Positions 25,735 through 35,139 of a stretch of DNA of 64,000 nucleotides are shown one piece after another. The stretch is from positions 386,838-450,837 of the forward strand of contig NZ_NISU01000002.1 in NCBI RefSeq assembly GCF_002335805.1. The letters run 5' to 3'. This DNA comes from Bacillus sp. FJAT-45350 (GTDB lineage: Bacteria > Bacillota > Bacilli > Bacillales > NISU01). The stretch's first letter is position 1; each line of letters starts with the position of its first letter. The translations under genes and the position numbers were made by a program. The notes below the pieces were generated by a model. The model did not search any database and was not told where the DNA came from. It was given only the letters and a program-made list of their open reading frames with translations.

Positions 25735-26823
25735 ATGACAAAGCTAGATGCAACATTACAAATGTTGAAAGATTTAACTGATGCAAATGGTGTTCCTGGT
25801 AATGAGAAGGAACCAAGAGAGGTAATGAAGAAATACATAGCTCCATTTGCTGATGAGGTAACGACAGATAACTTAGGTAGCTTAATTGCTAAAAAGACTG
25901 GCTCAGTAGAAGATGGTCCAAAAATAATGGTAGCTGGTCACTTAGATGAAATAGGGTTTATGGTAACGAATATTGATGATAAAGGATTCTTGAAATTCCA
26001 AACAGTTGGTGGCTGGTGGGAGCAAGTAATGCTTGCTCAGCGCGTAACGATTATGACAAAGGAAGGAAACGTTCCTGGTGTCATTGGTTCAAAGCCACCA
26101 CATATTTTAGCTCCAGAGGCACGCAAAAAATCAGTAGATAAAAAAGATATGTTTATTGATATTGGTGCGTCAAGCAAAGAAGAAGCAATGGAATTTGGTG
26201 TAAGACCCGGAGATTCAGTCGTACCAGTATGTGATTTTACAGTAATGAAAAATGAAAAATATTTAATGGCAAAGGCTTGGGATAATCGTATTGGATGTGC
26301 GATTGCTATCGAGGTGTTACGTCAATTGAAAGAAGCTGACCACCCTAACACAGTTTACGGTGTAGGTACAGTTCAAGAAGAGGTTGGGCTTCGTGGGGCA
26401 AGAACGTCCGCTCATCAAATTAAGCCTGATATTGGATTTGCAGTTGATGTTGGTATTGCAGGAGATACTCCAGGTGTTACTGAAAAAGAAGCACTTGCAA
26501 AAATAGGAGAAGGACCTCAAATCATCATGTATGATGCATCAATGGTTTCTCACAAAGGTCTACGTGACTTTGTAACGACTACAGCAGATGAAGCAGGTAT
26601 TCCATATCAATTTGACTTTGTAGCAGGTGGAGGAACAGATTCAGGTGCAATTCACTTAACAGCTAACGGTGTACCAGCGCTTTCAATTACTATTGCTACA
26701 CGTTACATTCATACACACGCTGCAATTTTACATCGTGATGACTTTGAAAATGCAGTTAAGCTAATTGTCGAAGTAATTAAGAAGTTAGACAAGGATACTG
26801 TAAAAGAAATCACTTTTGACTAA
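25735..26823 (+). CDS. ysdC: M42 family aminopeptidase YsdC
   Basis: Metal-dependent tetrahedral aminopeptidase of family M42 (glutamyl or deblocking aminopeptidase type). Metal ligands and catalytic residues are visible: [12 protein letters not shown] (first His/Asp), WDNRIGC (bridging Asp), [10 protein letters not shown] (catalytic Glu and ligand), [22 protein letters not shown] and TRYIHTHA (last His). Length 362. It has a strong Shine-Dalgarno (GAAGGAGG). It belongs to the B. subtilis ysdABC neighbourhood. Its natural peptide substrate is unknown. Confidence 0.92.
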   Translation: MTKLDATLQMLKDLTDANGVPGNEKEPREVMKKYIAPFADEVTTDNLGSLIAKKTGSVEDGPKIMVAGHLDEIGFMVTNIDDKGFLKFQTVGGWWEQVMLAQRVTIMTKEGNVPGVIGSKPPHILAPEARKKSVDKKDMFIDIGASSKEEAMEFGVRPGDSVVPVCDFTVMKNEKYLMAKAWDNRIGCAIAIEVLRQLKEADHPNTVYGVGTVQEEVGLRGARTSAHQIKPDIGFAVDVGIAGDTPGVTEKEALAKIGEGPQIIMYDASMVSHKGLRDFVTTTADEAGIPYQFDFVAGGGTDSGAIHLTANGVPALSITIATRYIHTHAAILHRDDFENAVKLIVEVIKKLDKDTVKEITFD

Positions 26824-26843
26824 GTGAGTAAATTAACTAACTC

Positions 26844-26875
26844 AAAAAACCGATGAAATGTTCATCGGTTTTTTT
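26844..26875 (+). terminator. Terminator after ysdC
   Basis: A perfect 14-bp stem AAAAAACCGATGAA / TTCATCGGTTTTTT with a three-base loop and further T residues. Confidence 0.88.
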
Positions 26876-26979
26876 GCTTTAAAAATAAATACTGTAATGG
26901 GGGTAATTGATAGCATATTCCAAGAGGGGCAATGGCTTAGCACATTACTTACAAGAAAAATGCTATGCGTTTTTCTTAA

Positions 26980-27189
26980 TTAACCCTTTAACCCTTGTGT
27001 AATTTGAGAAACCATTTGCTTTTTATCTTGTTCACTAGCTTGATTCCAGCAAACTTCGAATAATACCCCTAATCCGGGTAACATTTTTTCTTCACCACTC
27101 TGAACAGCATCTACAATAGTTGACTCGACCTGTTGCTCGTTACTCCCAGCAACATTTGATAAGACAGCACCACGAAGGTTGAAACTCAT
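26980..27189 (-). CDS. sspI: Small acid-soluble spore protein SspI
   Basis: Minor small acid-soluble spore protein of the SspI family, made in the forespore. The protein of 69 residues contains the nearly invariant core [14 protein letters not shown] preceded by [17 protein letters not shown] at 27198 is in frame, but the Shine-Dalgarno GAGAGGTG fits the ATG at 27189, giving [13 protein letters not shown], close to B. subtilis SspI. By family it is expected to be sigma-G dependent; I did not find a convincing sigma-G promoter by eye. Downstream only a weak AT-rich hairpin is seen. Confidence 0.92.
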   Translation of the reverse strand: MSFNLRGAVLSNVAGSNEQQVESTIVDAVQSGEEKMLPGLGVLFEVCWNQASEQDKKQMVSQITQGLKG

Positions 27190-27376
27190 TCTTAACACCT
27201 CTCTTTCACTACTTATGTATAGGTGATGAACGAAGTTATATCCATCCCTTGTACTAATAGTATGTAGAGTAGAAGGACATTTTATGTAAGAACATTACAC
27301 CTTTTACTAAATAAAAAGAAAAAAATACATGTATATATGATTAGAACTGGTGCAATTGTGAAAAAACGTTAGTATA

Positions 27377-27560
27377 CTAGTTAAGTCATGAAAAGGTCGA
27401 ACTTTACCTTTTCATGACTTAACTAGGCAATGAGCGGAACCGTTGCATGTTTTAAGTCCGTTTTAAGTGGTCTTCTTATAACGGCGCGCAACGAGAGAAG
27501 CCATTGCAAGAAACATGGGTAAGATGAAAAGGTCGAACTTTACCTTTTCATGACTTAACT
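27377..27560. repeat. Palindromic repeat cluster upstream of ysgA
   Basis: A perfect 20-bp inverted repeat (27377-27396 with 27407-27426) surrounds a 10-base loop TCGAACTTTA. The loop and right arm recur at 27524-27560 with a shortened left arm (9 bp), so a 37-base block is present twice. Between them lie two related 20-base near-palindromes beginning GCAATG (27427-27446) and GCAACG (27488-27507) whose ends match each other in inverted orientation. It makes up most of the 407-base gap between sspI and ysgA; 27190-27376 shows nothing recognisable. No coding potential and no T run after the first hairpin. Confidence 0.8.
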
Positions 27561-27596
27561 ATTTGAAAGTAAATGGACCGTAAGAAGGAGAACCAT

Positions 27597-28352
27597 ATGA
27601 ATCGAATTGAATCAGTACAAAACCCTAAAGTGAAGGTATGGAAAAAGCTTCACTCTAAAAAAGGTCGTGACAAGGAAGGCTTGTTTATTGTAGAAGGCCT
27701 GCATCTTGTCGAAGAAGTCCTCAAGTCAGAGGTGAAGCTCAAAGAGTTAATCGTCGAGGAATCAGTTGAAATTCCTAACGAATGGCAAATAGATTCTAAG
27801 TCAGTCATACAAGTTACAGAAAGAGTGTTTAAAGAAATATCTGAAACAGAAACACCACAAGGCTATATTGCGATCTGTCACCAATTGAAAAGTACAGAAA
27901 TTGGAACGGAAGAAGGTAAATTTCTCTTATTAGATGGGGTACAGGATCCAGGGAATGTCGGTACGATGATTCGTACCGCAGATAGCGCCGGTATTAGCGC
28001 AGTAATTCTAGGTGAGGGTTCAGTTGATGTTTATAATAGTAAAGTAATAAGAGCGACTCAAGGTTCCCTTTTTCATTTACCAATTGTAAAAGGGAATTTG
28101 ACGGAATGGATTACGTCGTTTAAATCAAATAAGGTCCCTGTCTTTGGCACATCTCTTACAGAAGCAAGCACTTATACAGCGATTCAACCACAAGAACATT
28201 TTGCTTTAATTGTTGGTAATGAAGGTGAAGGAGTGAAGCAAGATATATTACAGCAAACTGACCAGAACATTTACATCCCGATTTATGGTAAGGCAGAATC
28301 ATTAAATGTGGCAGTAGCAACAGGAATCTTACTTTACTATTTGCGCGGATAG
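27597..28352 (+). CDS. ysgA: SpoU/TrmH-family RNA 2'-O-methyltransferase YsgA
   Basis: SPOUT-fold RNA ribose methyltransferase; rRNA is the probable target but the site is unknown. The N-terminal L30e-like substrate domain (about 1-95) opens with IESVQNPKVKVWKKL. The C-terminal knot domain has motif 1 LLDGVQDPGNVGTMIRTADSAG, motif 2 LIVGNEGEGV and motif 3 IPIYGKAESLNVAVATGILLYY. The ATG at 27573 lacks a Shine-Dalgarno; AAGGAG at 27585-27590 supports ATG 27597 (251 residues). It precedes pheST as in B. subtilis. Palindromic repeats lie just upstream. Confidence 0.92.
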   Translation: MNRIESVQNPKVKVWKKLHSKKGRDKEGLFIVEGLHLVEEVLKSEVKLKELIVEESVEIPNEWQIDSKSVIQVTERVFKEISETETPQGYIAICHQLKSTEIGTEEGKFLLLDGVQDPGNVGTMIRTADSAGISAVILGEGSVDVYNSKVIRATQGSLFHLPIVKGNLTEWITSFKSNKVPVFGTSLTEASTYTAIQPQEHFALIVGNEGEGVKQDILQQTDQNIYIPIYGKAESLNVAVATGILLYYLRG

Positions 28353-28368
28353 AGTTTGAACTATAATG

Positions 28369-28405
28369 TGCTCATTACTTTATTGTTCAAATGAAGTAAT
28401 GAGCA
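28369..28405 (+). other. Stable hairpin after ysgA without T run
   Basis: A perfect 12-bp stem (28369-28380 with 28394-28405) with a 13-base loop. It is followed by GAGACATTG rather than T residues. The bases 28397-28415 resemble the 20-base palindrome of the cluster at 27427-27446. Confidence 0.55.
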
Positions 28406-28485
28406 GAGACATTGTAATTACTCCACTCAACCTTGGAGCTTTACTTTAAACATCCAATTAGTTAGCGTAATCAAACTTGATACAC

Positions 28486-28514
28486 TTGCACTGATTAGTT
28501 TTTTTTTCTATAAT
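28486..28514 (+). promoter_or_regulatory. Sigma-A promoter of the pheST T-box transcript
   Basis: TTGCAC (28486-28491), a 17-base spacer and perfect TATAAT (28509-28514), directly upstream of the T-box leader. Confidence 0.75.
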
Positions 28515-28544
28515 AGAATTTGTTTGTTGAAAAAGGTCGTTTTT

Positions 28545-28826
28545 CCCTTTTTGAGTAAACTATAACTAAAAAGAATTTGAAGCGATGAAAGAGAGTAGTA
28601 GCCTGAATACCGCTATGTAGGGAGGAAATGTCTTAGATTGAAAGCATTTCTATAGTAGGAGCAGATGAATTCACTCTGGAGCTGTCACCGGATAATAAGG
28701 ATTTCCTTATTAAGGATGAACCGGCAATAAAGCCGTTATCAATACACGAGTGAGCAACAGATCTGTTGCTAATTAGGGTGGTACCGCGAGTCTTCGTCCC
28801 TTTCTGGGAAGAAGGCTCTTTTTGTA
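28545..28826 (+). promoter_or_regulatory. T-box riboswitch (tRNA-Phe) upstream of pheST
   Basis: T-box leader with the T-box sequence AGGGTGGTACCGCG (28775-28788). The base of Stem I (AGAGT with ACTCT) frames a candidate specifier codon TTC (Phe) at 28670-28672. A terminator stem built from GAGTCTTC (28788-28795) and GAAGGCTC (28811-28818) runs into five T. It is expected to read the charging state of tRNA-Phe. With the promoter and the repeat block at 28829-29013 it explains the 687-base gap before pheS. Confidence 0.93.
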
Positions 28827-28828
28827 AT

Positions 28829-29013
28829 ACTGAGTTATGAATGATAAGTGATGAATTAAATGAGCTAGTACTTTGCTAAGTGCTGAATAATGAGTGATGA
28901 ATTAAATGGAAAAAAGTGAACAGCGAGAAGAACTTAAATATAGCACCTTCCATCAATTTATAACTCATAACTCGTAATTCATAATTAATATCTATAACTC
29001 ATAATTCATTATT
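28829..29013. repeat. Inverted and direct copies of the AACTCATAATTCATAATT repeat
   Basis: The right part (28961-28986 and 28994-29013) carries AACTCATAATTCATAATT-type units; the left part (28831-28856) carries the same unit in opposite orientation. A 26-base segment around GTGATGAATTAAATG is also repeated directly (near 28841 and 28884). The block lies after the T-box terminator and therefore inside the pheST mRNA. Confidence 0.7.
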
Positions 29014-29039
29014 AATTTTAAAACTGGAGGGATTTGAAG

Positions 29040-30074
29040 ATGCAAGAGCGTTTAAACGAGTTGAAAAATGAAGCTTTAGCAAAAGTTGAAAAAGCATCAG
29101 ACTTGAAGGCAATACAAGATGTTCGCGTTGCTTATTTAGGTAAAAAGGGTCCGATTACTGAAGTACTTCGTGGTATGGGGAAGCTTTCTGCTGAAGAACG
29201 TCCAGTAGTAGGGCAAATCGCAAATGATGTTCGTGAGGCAATTACAGTAAGTCTTGAAGCAAAGGAAATAGTGCTTGAGAGGGCTGAAGTGGAGCGTAAG
29301 CTAGCTGAAGAAAGTATTGATGTAACTCTTCCAGGACGTCCAGTTCAACTAGGAAGCCGTCATCCGTTAACTAGTGTTGTAGAACACTTGGAGGATGTAT
29401 TCATTGGAATGGGCTTTACAGTAGCAGAAGGCCCTGAAGTAGAGACAGATTATTATAATTTTGAAGCATTAAATCTACCTAAGGATCATCCAGCACGTGA
29501 TATGCAGGATTCGTTTTATATTACAAATGAGTTATTACTCCGTACACATACATCACCAGTACAAGCAAGAACTATGGAGAAGTATAAAGGCCAAGGTCCA
29601 GTAAAAATTATTTGTCCCGGAAAAGTATTCCGTCGTGATGATGATGATGCAACACATTCACATCAATTTATGCAAATTGAAGGTCTTTACATAGACGAAA
29701 ACGTAAGAATGAGTGATTTAAAAGGAATTTTGGAGACATTTGCAAAAAAATTCTTTGGTCCAAATCAAAAAATTCGCCTACGTCCAAGCTTCTTTCCATT
29801 CACAGAGCCGTCTGTAGAGGTTGATTTAACATGTGTTATGTGTGAGGGAGAAGGATGTCGAGTTTGTAAGCAATCAGGCTGGATCGAAGTATTAGGAGCA
29901 GGAATGGTTCATCCTCGAGTTCTTGAAATGGGTGGATTTGATCCGAAGAAATACAGTGGATTTGCATTTGGAATGGGTGTAGAACGTCTAGCAATGCTTA
30001 AATACGGAGTAGATGATATTCGTCATTTCTATACAAACGATTTCCGATTCTTAAATCAATTTAAACGAGCGTAA
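29040..30074 (+). CDS. pheS: Phenylalanyl-tRNA synthetase alpha subunit
   Basis: Catalytic subunit of the heterotetrameric PheRS. An N-terminal coiled coil (about 1-85) is followed by the class II core with [33 protein letters not shown], the DMQDSFYI segment, motif 2 ([20 protein letters not shown]) and motif 3 ([22 protein letters not shown]). A four-cysteine insert C-x2-C-x4-C-x2-C is visible in the [11 protein letters not shown] area. The TTG at 29034 lies too close to Shine-Dalgarno GGAGGG; ATG 29040 gives 344 residues, the B. subtilis length. Operon with pheT. Confidence 0.97.
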   Translation: MQERLNELKNEALAKVEKASDLKAIQDVRVAYLGKKGPITEVLRGMGKLSAEERPVVGQIANDVREAITVSLEAKEIVLERAEVERKLAEESIDVTLPGRPVQLGSRHPLTSVVEHLEDVFIGMGFTVAEGPEVETDYYNFEALNLPKDHPARDMQDSFYITNELLLRTHTSPVQARTMEKYKGQGPVKIICPGKVFRRDDDDATHSHQFMQIEGLYIDENVRMSDLKGILETFAKKFFGPNQKIRLRPSFFPFTEPSVEVDLTCVMCEGEGCRVCKQSGWIEVLGAGMVHPRVLEMGGFDPKKYSGFAFGMGVERLAMLKYGVDDIRHFYTNDFRFLNQFKRA

Positions 30075-30088
30075 AGGAGGAAGAGTTC

Positions 30089-32515
30089 ATGTTAGTATCA
30101 TACCGCTGGTTACAAGAGTACGTAGATTTAAAAGGTTTAACTGCTAATGATATCGCAGAAAAATTAACACGAGGTGGTATCGAGGTAGATATCATCCATA
30201 ACTTAAATAAAGGAATTACAGGTGTAGTTGTTGGACATATTCTAGAATGTAATCAACATCCAAATGCAGATAAATTAAATGTTTGTAAGGTGGATATTGG
30301 TGAAGAAGAGCCAGTTCAAATTATCTGTGGTGCGAAGAATGTTGGAGCAGGACAGAAGGTAGCAGTGGCGAAAGTTGGAGCAGTATTACCTGGTAATTTT
30401 AAAATTAAAAAAGCTAAGCTTCGTGGTGAAGCATCTCATGGAATGATCTGTTCACTACAAGAGTTAGGAATTGAAGGTAAGCTTGTAGCGAAGGAATACT
30501 CTGAAGGGATTTATGTTTTTCCAACTGATGCAGAAGTAGGAACAGATGCTCTAGAACTATTAGGGCTTAACGATGAAGTACTAGAGTTAGATTTAACACC
30601 AAACCGTGCAGACTGCTTAAATATGATGGGTGTTGCTTATGAGGTAGCTGCCCTTCTTGGACAAGATGTGAAGCTTCCACAAATCCAAACGGAAACTTCT
30701 AGTGAAACAGCATCTGATTATGTATCTGTAAAAGTAGAAGCGACAGAGGACAACCCATACTATGGAGCAAAAATGATTAAAGGGGTAAAAATAGGTCCAT
30801 CACCATTATGGCTACAAAATCGTCTAATGGCAGCTGGAATTCGTCCAATTAGCAATGTTGTTGACGTAACAAACTATGTACTACTTGAATACGGACAACC
30901 TCTTCATGCCTTTGACTACGACCGTTTTGGTTCGAAGGAAGTACTAGTACGCCGGGCAACTGAAGGGGAAGAGGTTGTTACATTAGATGACGTAACAAGA
31001 AAGCTTTCTTCAGAGCATCTTGTTATTACAAATGGTAAAGAACCTGTAGCAGTTGCTGGTGTTATGGGTGGAGCAAGCTCAGAAGTAAATGATGATACTA
31101 CAACTATTTTGTTAGAGGCAGCTTATTTCGAAGGGACAAGAGTACGGATAGCTTCAAGAGATTTAGGGTTAAGAAGTGAAGCTAGTCTTCGTTATGAAAA
31201 AGGTGTTGATCCTAAACGTGCTTCAGAAGCAGCAGAACGTGCAGCATCTCTAATTGTTGAATTAGCTGGTGGTACTGTTGTTGATGGTATCGTTGAGCAT
31301 AAAACAATAGATATACAAGAAAACGTAGTATCAATTTCAGTAGAACGTATTAACCAAGTGCTTGGTACAGCGATTGATGGTTCGGAAGTTGCTTCAATCA
31401 TTGAGCGTCTACAATTCTCATATAAACAAGACGGAAATCAATTTGAGATTACAGCACCAACTAGAAGAGCTGATATTCGTATCGAAGAGGATGTCATTGA
31501 AGAGGTAGCTAGACTGTATGGATATGATGCAATCCCTACAACATTACCTATTGGTTTAACAACACCTGGTGCGTTAACACCATATCAAGCCAAACGACGC
31601 AAAGTACGTCGTTATTTAGAAAAAGCTGGACTAGCTCAAACGGTTACTTATTCACTAACGAGCCCTGAAAAGGCAAAGGGATTTGGTGATGAGCAAACGA
31701 ATATAAACCCTGTACAACTTTCAATGCCTATGAGTGAGGATAGAAGTACACTTCGTACTAGTCTAATTCCACATCTTCTGGATTTAGCGACGCATAACAT
31801 AAATCGTAAAGTGGCTGATGTTTTTGCTTATGAAGTAGGTTCAATCTTCTTATCAGAGGAAGATCAAATTACAAAGCAACCGACTGAAAAAGAAATGGTA
31901 GCTGGTCTGTTCACAGGACAATGGTTACAGCATGCGTGGCAAGGTGAAAAGAAAGCAGTTGACTTCTATGTAGCTAAAGGAGTATTAGAAGGCCTGTTCG
32001 CTGAATTAGGATTAACGGATGTTATTACTTATCAACAAGGGAACAAAATAGGTATGCATCCTGGAAGAGCAGCCGTTGTATTACTAGCTGGGAAAGAAAT
32101 TGGATACATCGGTCAGCTCCATCCAACTGTTGAAAAAGATAATGACCTAAATGAAACGTATGTGTTCCAATTGGATTTAGAGGTATTACTAGGGTATGAA
32201 GTTAGTGATGTTTTCTATCAAGCAATACCACGCCATCCAGCAATTACTAGAGATATTGCACTAGTTGTGAACGAAGATGTTCAGGCAGGAGCAGTTCAAG
32301 AAGTTATTGTAAAAGCAGGAGGAGAATTACTTAAGAATGTTCACCTGTTTGATTTGTATCAAGGAGAGCATATGGAAGCAGGGAAGAAATCCCTTGCATT
32401 TTCTTTAACATATTTTGACCCAGAGAAAACACTAACAGATGAAGAAGTGACGAAAGTTCATGAACAAGTACTAACGCAATTACAAGAAACAATTGGTGCG
32501 ACTTTACGTGCCTAA
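30089..32515 (+). CDS. pheT: Phenylalanyl-tRNA synthetase beta subunit
   Basis: Large non-catalytic subunit for tRNA binding and editing. Domains in order: EMAP/tRNA-binding OB fold (about 40-155), B3/B4 editing domain (about 210-390) with [22 protein letters not shown] and the [18 protein letters not shown] block, B5 (about 400-475), catalytic-like core, and the C-terminal FDX-ACB domain (about 715-808) with [13 protein letters not shown] and [21 protein letters not shown]. Length 808. It has a strong Shine-Dalgarno (AAAGGAGG), 14 bases after pheS. Confidence 0.97.
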   Translation: MLVSYRWLQEYVDLKGLTANDIAEKLTRGGIEVDIIHNLNKGITGVVVGHILECNQHPNADKLNVCKVDIGEEEPVQIICGAKNVGAGQKVAVAKVGAVLPGNFKIKKAKLRGEASHGMICSLQELGIEGKLVAKEYSEGIYVFPTDAEVGTDALELLGLNDEVLELDLTPNRADCLNMMGVAYEVAALLGQDVKLPQIQTETSSETASDYVSVKVEATEDNPYYGAKMIKGVKIGPSPLWLQNRLMAAGIRPISNVVDVTNYVLLEYGQPLHAFDYDRFGSKEVLVRRATEGEEVVTLDDVTRKLSSEHLVITNGKEPVAVAGVMGGASSEVNDDTTTILLEAAYFEGTRVRIASRDLGLRSEASLRYEKGVDPKRASEAAERAASLIVELAGGTVVDGIVEHKTIDIQENVVSISVERINQVLGTAIDGSEVASIIERLQFSYKQDGNQFEITAPTRRADIRIEEDVIEEVARLYGYDAIPTTLPIGLTTPGALTPYQAKRRKVRRYLEKAGLAQTVTYSLTSPEKAKGFGDEQTNINPVQLSMPMSEDRSTLRTSLIPHLLDLATHNINRKVADVFAYEVGSIFLSEEDQITKQPTEKEMVAGLFTGQWLQHAWQGEKKAVDFYVAKGVLEGLFAELGLTDVITYQQGNKIGMHPGRAAVVLLAGKEIGYIGQLHPTVEKDNDLNETYVFQLDLEVLLGYEVSDVFYQAIPRHPAITRDIALVVNEDVQAGAVQEVIVKAGGELLKNVHLFDLYQGEHMEAGKKSLAFSLTYFDPEKTLTDEEVTKVHEQVLTQLQETIGATLRA

Positions 32516-32527
32516 CGGTGGGAGATA

Positions 32528-32923
32528 ATGACGTTTCAAGTAAGCAATATACGTCAAATGAAAGAAGTTCAGCCACTTGTTTGGAGTATTGTGTTTGAAC
32601 TTAATAATAAATCTTTTGGTTATATGACGGATTTATTATATGTGAAGGAAACACAGACATGGATTTGTACGAAAATGATTCCACATGAATTAACAAGTTT
32701 ACTGGAGCAACAAACTTGTCCTCTATGTGAAGATGATAGAATTAGTTGTACGGTAGCAAGTAAGCACCATAATGAAATTATGCCAAGCGTATTGGCTAGT
32801 AAACAATTTCGAGATAATGTGTTAGCTAGTTCTGAGGATGATTTTAGCTTTGAGCAAATCCAATATGTAAATAACAAAAAAGAGTGGGTACAATTATTTA
32901 ATCAAAATCAAAACCCAGAGTGA
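32528..32923 (+). CDS. Uncharacterised 131-residue protein with a CPLC motif
   Basis: I do not recognise this family. The frame begins 12 bases after pheT with Shine-Dalgarno GTGGGAG and ends just before a terminator, so it appears to be the last gene of the pheST operon. The protein is soluble, with alternating short beta-like stretches in the first half (WSIVFELNNKSFGYMTDLLYV), a C-x2-C pair (CPLC at about 59-62) plus one more Cys, two adjacent His (HH), and a polar C-terminus. A metal-binding role is possible but unproven. Codon use and Shine-Dalgarno support a real gene. Confidence 0.7.
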   Translation: MTFQVSNIRQMKEVQPLVWSIVFELNNKSFGYMTDLLYVKETQTWICTKMIPHELTSLLEQQTCPLCEDDRISCTVASKHHNEIMPSVLASKQFRDNVLASSEDDFSFEQIQYVNNKKEWVQLFNQNQNPE

Positions 32924-32934
32924 GTACAATCGAG

Positions 32935-32974
32935 GGGACTGAAAAAGTGTGGTATTCACTTTTTCAGTCCCTTT
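32935..32974 (+). terminator. Bidirectional terminator between pheT operon and rnhC
   Basis: A perfect 15-bp stem (32935-32949 with 32957-32971), with CTTT after it. The two converging genes end on each side within 15 bases. Confidence 0.85.
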
Positions 32975-32980
32975 CATGCA

Positions 32981-33904
32981 TTATCTAGCAAGTTTCTTTG
33001 CTTTTTCCGTATTGGCAAAGTGGAATTTTGTTAGTTTCTTAACGAAGTCAATTCCATGCTGCTTTATTAATAGTGCTGCTACATCATCAACTTTCGAGCC
33101 AGCTCCTTTTGGAAGTTGAACGCCTGCTAATTGACTTAGCTTATCCCATTCCATTAAAAAGGCGTATCTTGCAATAATTGAGGCTGCCGCAACAGATAAA
33201 TGAACGCTTTCTCCCTTTGTGCTAAAGTATACTCGGTCCTTTACAACATTCTTTTCCCCTTTTAAATAGTTAAAATAGGTTTGGGGAAGTGCAAATTGGT
33301 CAATGAGAATTCCCTCACATGTATCATTATCAATTTTACCGATCACCTTTAACAATGCTCTGTTATGTAGGATAGCTTTCATTTTCCCTTGAGACATTCC
33401 TTGTGCTTGTAGTTCATTATATTTTTCATTATGAAGTACATAAAGGGCATAAGGGATTTCTTTAATAAGTCTTTGAGCAATAGAGACAATTTGTGGGTCC
33501 TTTAAGTTCTTTGAATCTTGAACCCCTAACGCTTTTACATGCTCGATTTGCTCTGATTGTACATAAGCTGCGACGACGGTCATCGGACCGAAATAATCAC
33601 CAGTGCCTACTTCATCAGAACCTATTAGTGAAAGTTTGGATACGTTTGTAGGCAAAAATGCACTACTAGCTGCTTTCTTAGGTGAAGATTTTTTCTCCTC
33701 GACAGTTCCCCATTTTGCTGCTTCAATTTCTGCATTCTGCCCCTGGAAAAGAACCTTGCCTGATTTGTAGGCAGTAATTGTACACCCAGGTGGTTTAGCC
33801 GCGAATACGCCACCTTGTGGAACTTTTGGTTGGATGTGAGTTGCGTATTTTTGCTTCATAGTATCCATTATTTTTGGTGAAACCTTTAGTACTGCAGTAG
33901 CCAT
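32981..33904 (-). CDS. rnhC: Ribonuclease HIII
   Basis: RNase HIII degrades the RNA strand of RNA-DNA hybrids. The N-terminal TBP-like substrate domain (about 1-80) contains the PPGCTITAYKSGKVLFQG block. The catalytic RNase H2-like domain starts with IGSDEVGTGDYFGPMTVVA (acidic residues D and E of the DEGD-type motif as DEVG) and continues with KALGVQDSKNL, ILIDQFA and a VHLSVAAASIIARYAFL segment. Length 307. Minus strand, converging with the pheST operon and divergent from zapA, as in B. subtilis. Confidence 0.95.
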   Translation of the reverse strand: MATAVLKVSPKIMDTMKQKYATHIQPKVPQGGVFAAKPPGCTITAYKSGKVLFQGQNAEIEAAKWGTVEEKKSSPKKAASSAFLPTNVSKLSLIGSDEVGTGDYFGPMTVVAAYVQSEQIEHVKALGVQDSKNLKDPQIVSIAQRLIKEIPYALYVLHNEKYNELQAQGMSQGKMKAILHNRALLKVIGKIDNDTCEGILIDQFALPQTYFNYLKGEKNVVKDRVYFSTKGESVHLSVAAASIIARYAFLMEWDKLSQLAGVQLPKGAGSKVDDVAALLIKQHGIDFVKKLTKFHFANTEKAKKLAR

Positions 33905-34090
33905 ATATCCAACTCCTTATGTAGAAATTTTAGAAAAAATTAGGTTGCCTTTTTCTTATAGCATAACAGATGTAAGTTGACTGAGGCTAACATTATCATG
34001 AGACAAGTAAGTACTCAATATAATTGATAATAAAGTGGGTACCCAAATTCCACCACTTCCACATATTTTCTTAATGTCAGGTTCATGGTA

Positions 34091-34099
34091 TGATAAAAT
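34091..34099 (+). promoter_or_regulatory. Extended -10 promoter candidate for zapA-cvpA
   Basis: TGaTAAAAT (TAAAAT 34094-34099), about 60 bases upstream of zapA. The -35 region (TTAATG at 34071) is poor. A small 9-bp hairpin at 34116-34136 lies between this element and the zapA Shine-Dalgarno. Confidence 0.4.
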
Positions 34100-34157
34100 A
34101 TAGGAGTGTTTTAGAAAAATCGACAAAGTCGGTTTTCTTATGTTAGGGGGCTTTTTG

Positions 34158-34427
34158 GTGGCAGACCAGATAGAGAAAAAACGGACGACAGTTTCCATCT
34201 ATGGACAACAGTATACGATTGTTGGCTATGAGAAACCGACGCATGTAAAAGAAGTAGCTAACTTAGTTGATAAAAAAATGAATGAAATAAAGAAATTGAA
34301 TCCGTATCTCGATACAACGAGATTAGCTGTATTAACAGCACTTAATATTGTCGATGACTATATTAAGTTAAAAAATCAGTTAGAAGAGATTACAAACAAA
34401 CAAGAAACTGAAGAGGACGACGATTAA
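34158..34427 (+). CDS. zapA: Cell division protein ZapA
   Basis: ZapA stabilises FtsZ filaments and bundles at midcell. The sequence KKRTTVSIYGQQYTIVGYEKPTHVKEVANLVDKKMNEI is the N-terminal ZapA domain, followed by NPYLDTTRLAVLTALNIVDDYIKLK and a coiled-coil tail. The frame extends to an ATG at 34140, but Shine-Dalgarno GGGGG at 34146-34150 points to the GTG at 34158 (89 residues), close to B. subtilis ZapA in length; TTG 34155 is an alternative. One base separates its stop from cvpA. Confidence 0.92.
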   Translation: MADQIEKKRTTVSIYGQQYTIVGYEKPTHVKEVANLVDKKMNEIKKLNPYLDTTRLAVLTALNIVDDYIKLKNQLEEITNKQETEEDDD

Positions 34428-34428
34428 C

Positions 34429-34968
34429 ATGCTCAGTTTACTTATACTTATCTTATTAATTAGTAGCTACTTTATAGGGTTACGTAGAGGTCTTATCTTA
34501 CAGCTGGTCCATTTAGTAGGATTCATTGCCGCTCTTATAGTAGCATATGTTTTTTATAAGGATTTAGCATTCTATATTAGACTATGGATTCCATATCCTC
34601 AGCTATCACCAGATAGTCCAGTTACTATGTTAATAGAAGCACTCAACTTTGAAACGGTTTATTACTCTGGTATTGCCTTTGCAATATTATTTATTGCAAC
34701 GAAAATTTTTATGCAAATTATAGGTTCTATGCTTGATTTCTTAGCTCGACTTCCGATTTTACGGACATTTAATCGCTGGACGGGTGGAGTGCTAGGTTTT
34801 CTAGAAGTGTATCTGATTATTTTTGTCTTATTAAATGTAGCTGCACTTATTCCAATTGAGTTTATACAATCAATGCTGAACCGGTCATTACTAGCCCAAC
34901 TCATAATAAATCATACTCCATTTTTATCAGATTGGCTGAAAGATTTATGGATTCAAAATAAGTTTTAA
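34429..34968 (+). CDS. yshB: CvpA-family membrane protein (YshB)
   Basis: Integral membrane protein of the colicin V production (CvpA) family; its function in Bacillus is unresolved. Four transmembrane segments are visible at about 1-18, 22-42, 78-100 and 115-140, with a conserved arginine-glycine GLRRGLILQLVHLVGF near the N-terminus and a short cytoplasmic FNRWTGGVLGFLE motif. It starts one base after zapA and has no independent Shine-Dalgarno of note, so its translation is probably coupled to zapA. A terminator follows. Confidence 0.9.
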   Translation: MLSLLILILLISSYFIGLRRGLILQLVHLVGFIAALIVAYVFYKDLAFYIRLWIPYPQLSPDSPVTMLIEALNFETVYYSGIAFAILFIATKIFMQIIGSMLDFLARLPILRTFNRWTGGVLGFLEVYLIIFVLLNVAALIPIEFIQSMLNRSLLAQLIINHTPFLSDWLKDLWIQNKF

Positions 34969-34990
34969 ATAAAAGATAAATTTTCGTAGG

Positions 34991-35035
34991 AGGGTGTCCA
35001 AAAGGTAAGTAATGACCTTTTAGGGCACCTTCTTT
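34991..35035 (+). terminator. Terminator after yshB
   Basis: A stem made of AAAAGGT/ACCTTTT plus GGTG-TCC/GG-CACC with one bulge, followed by TTCTTT. Confidence 0.75.
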
Positions 35036-35139
35036 ACATCGTTAAACTTTTTGATTGTACTAGAGGACCTTAGTTGATTTTTTCTAGGAAATATCGTTAT
35101 GATCATAAGCAGTATGGAAAGTAGAAAGGAACGTGCGGA

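Noticed and set aside
32331-32576. Minus-strand frame over the pheT end
   Set aside because: It lies wholly over a well-supported gene and has no family features or Shine-Dalgarno.
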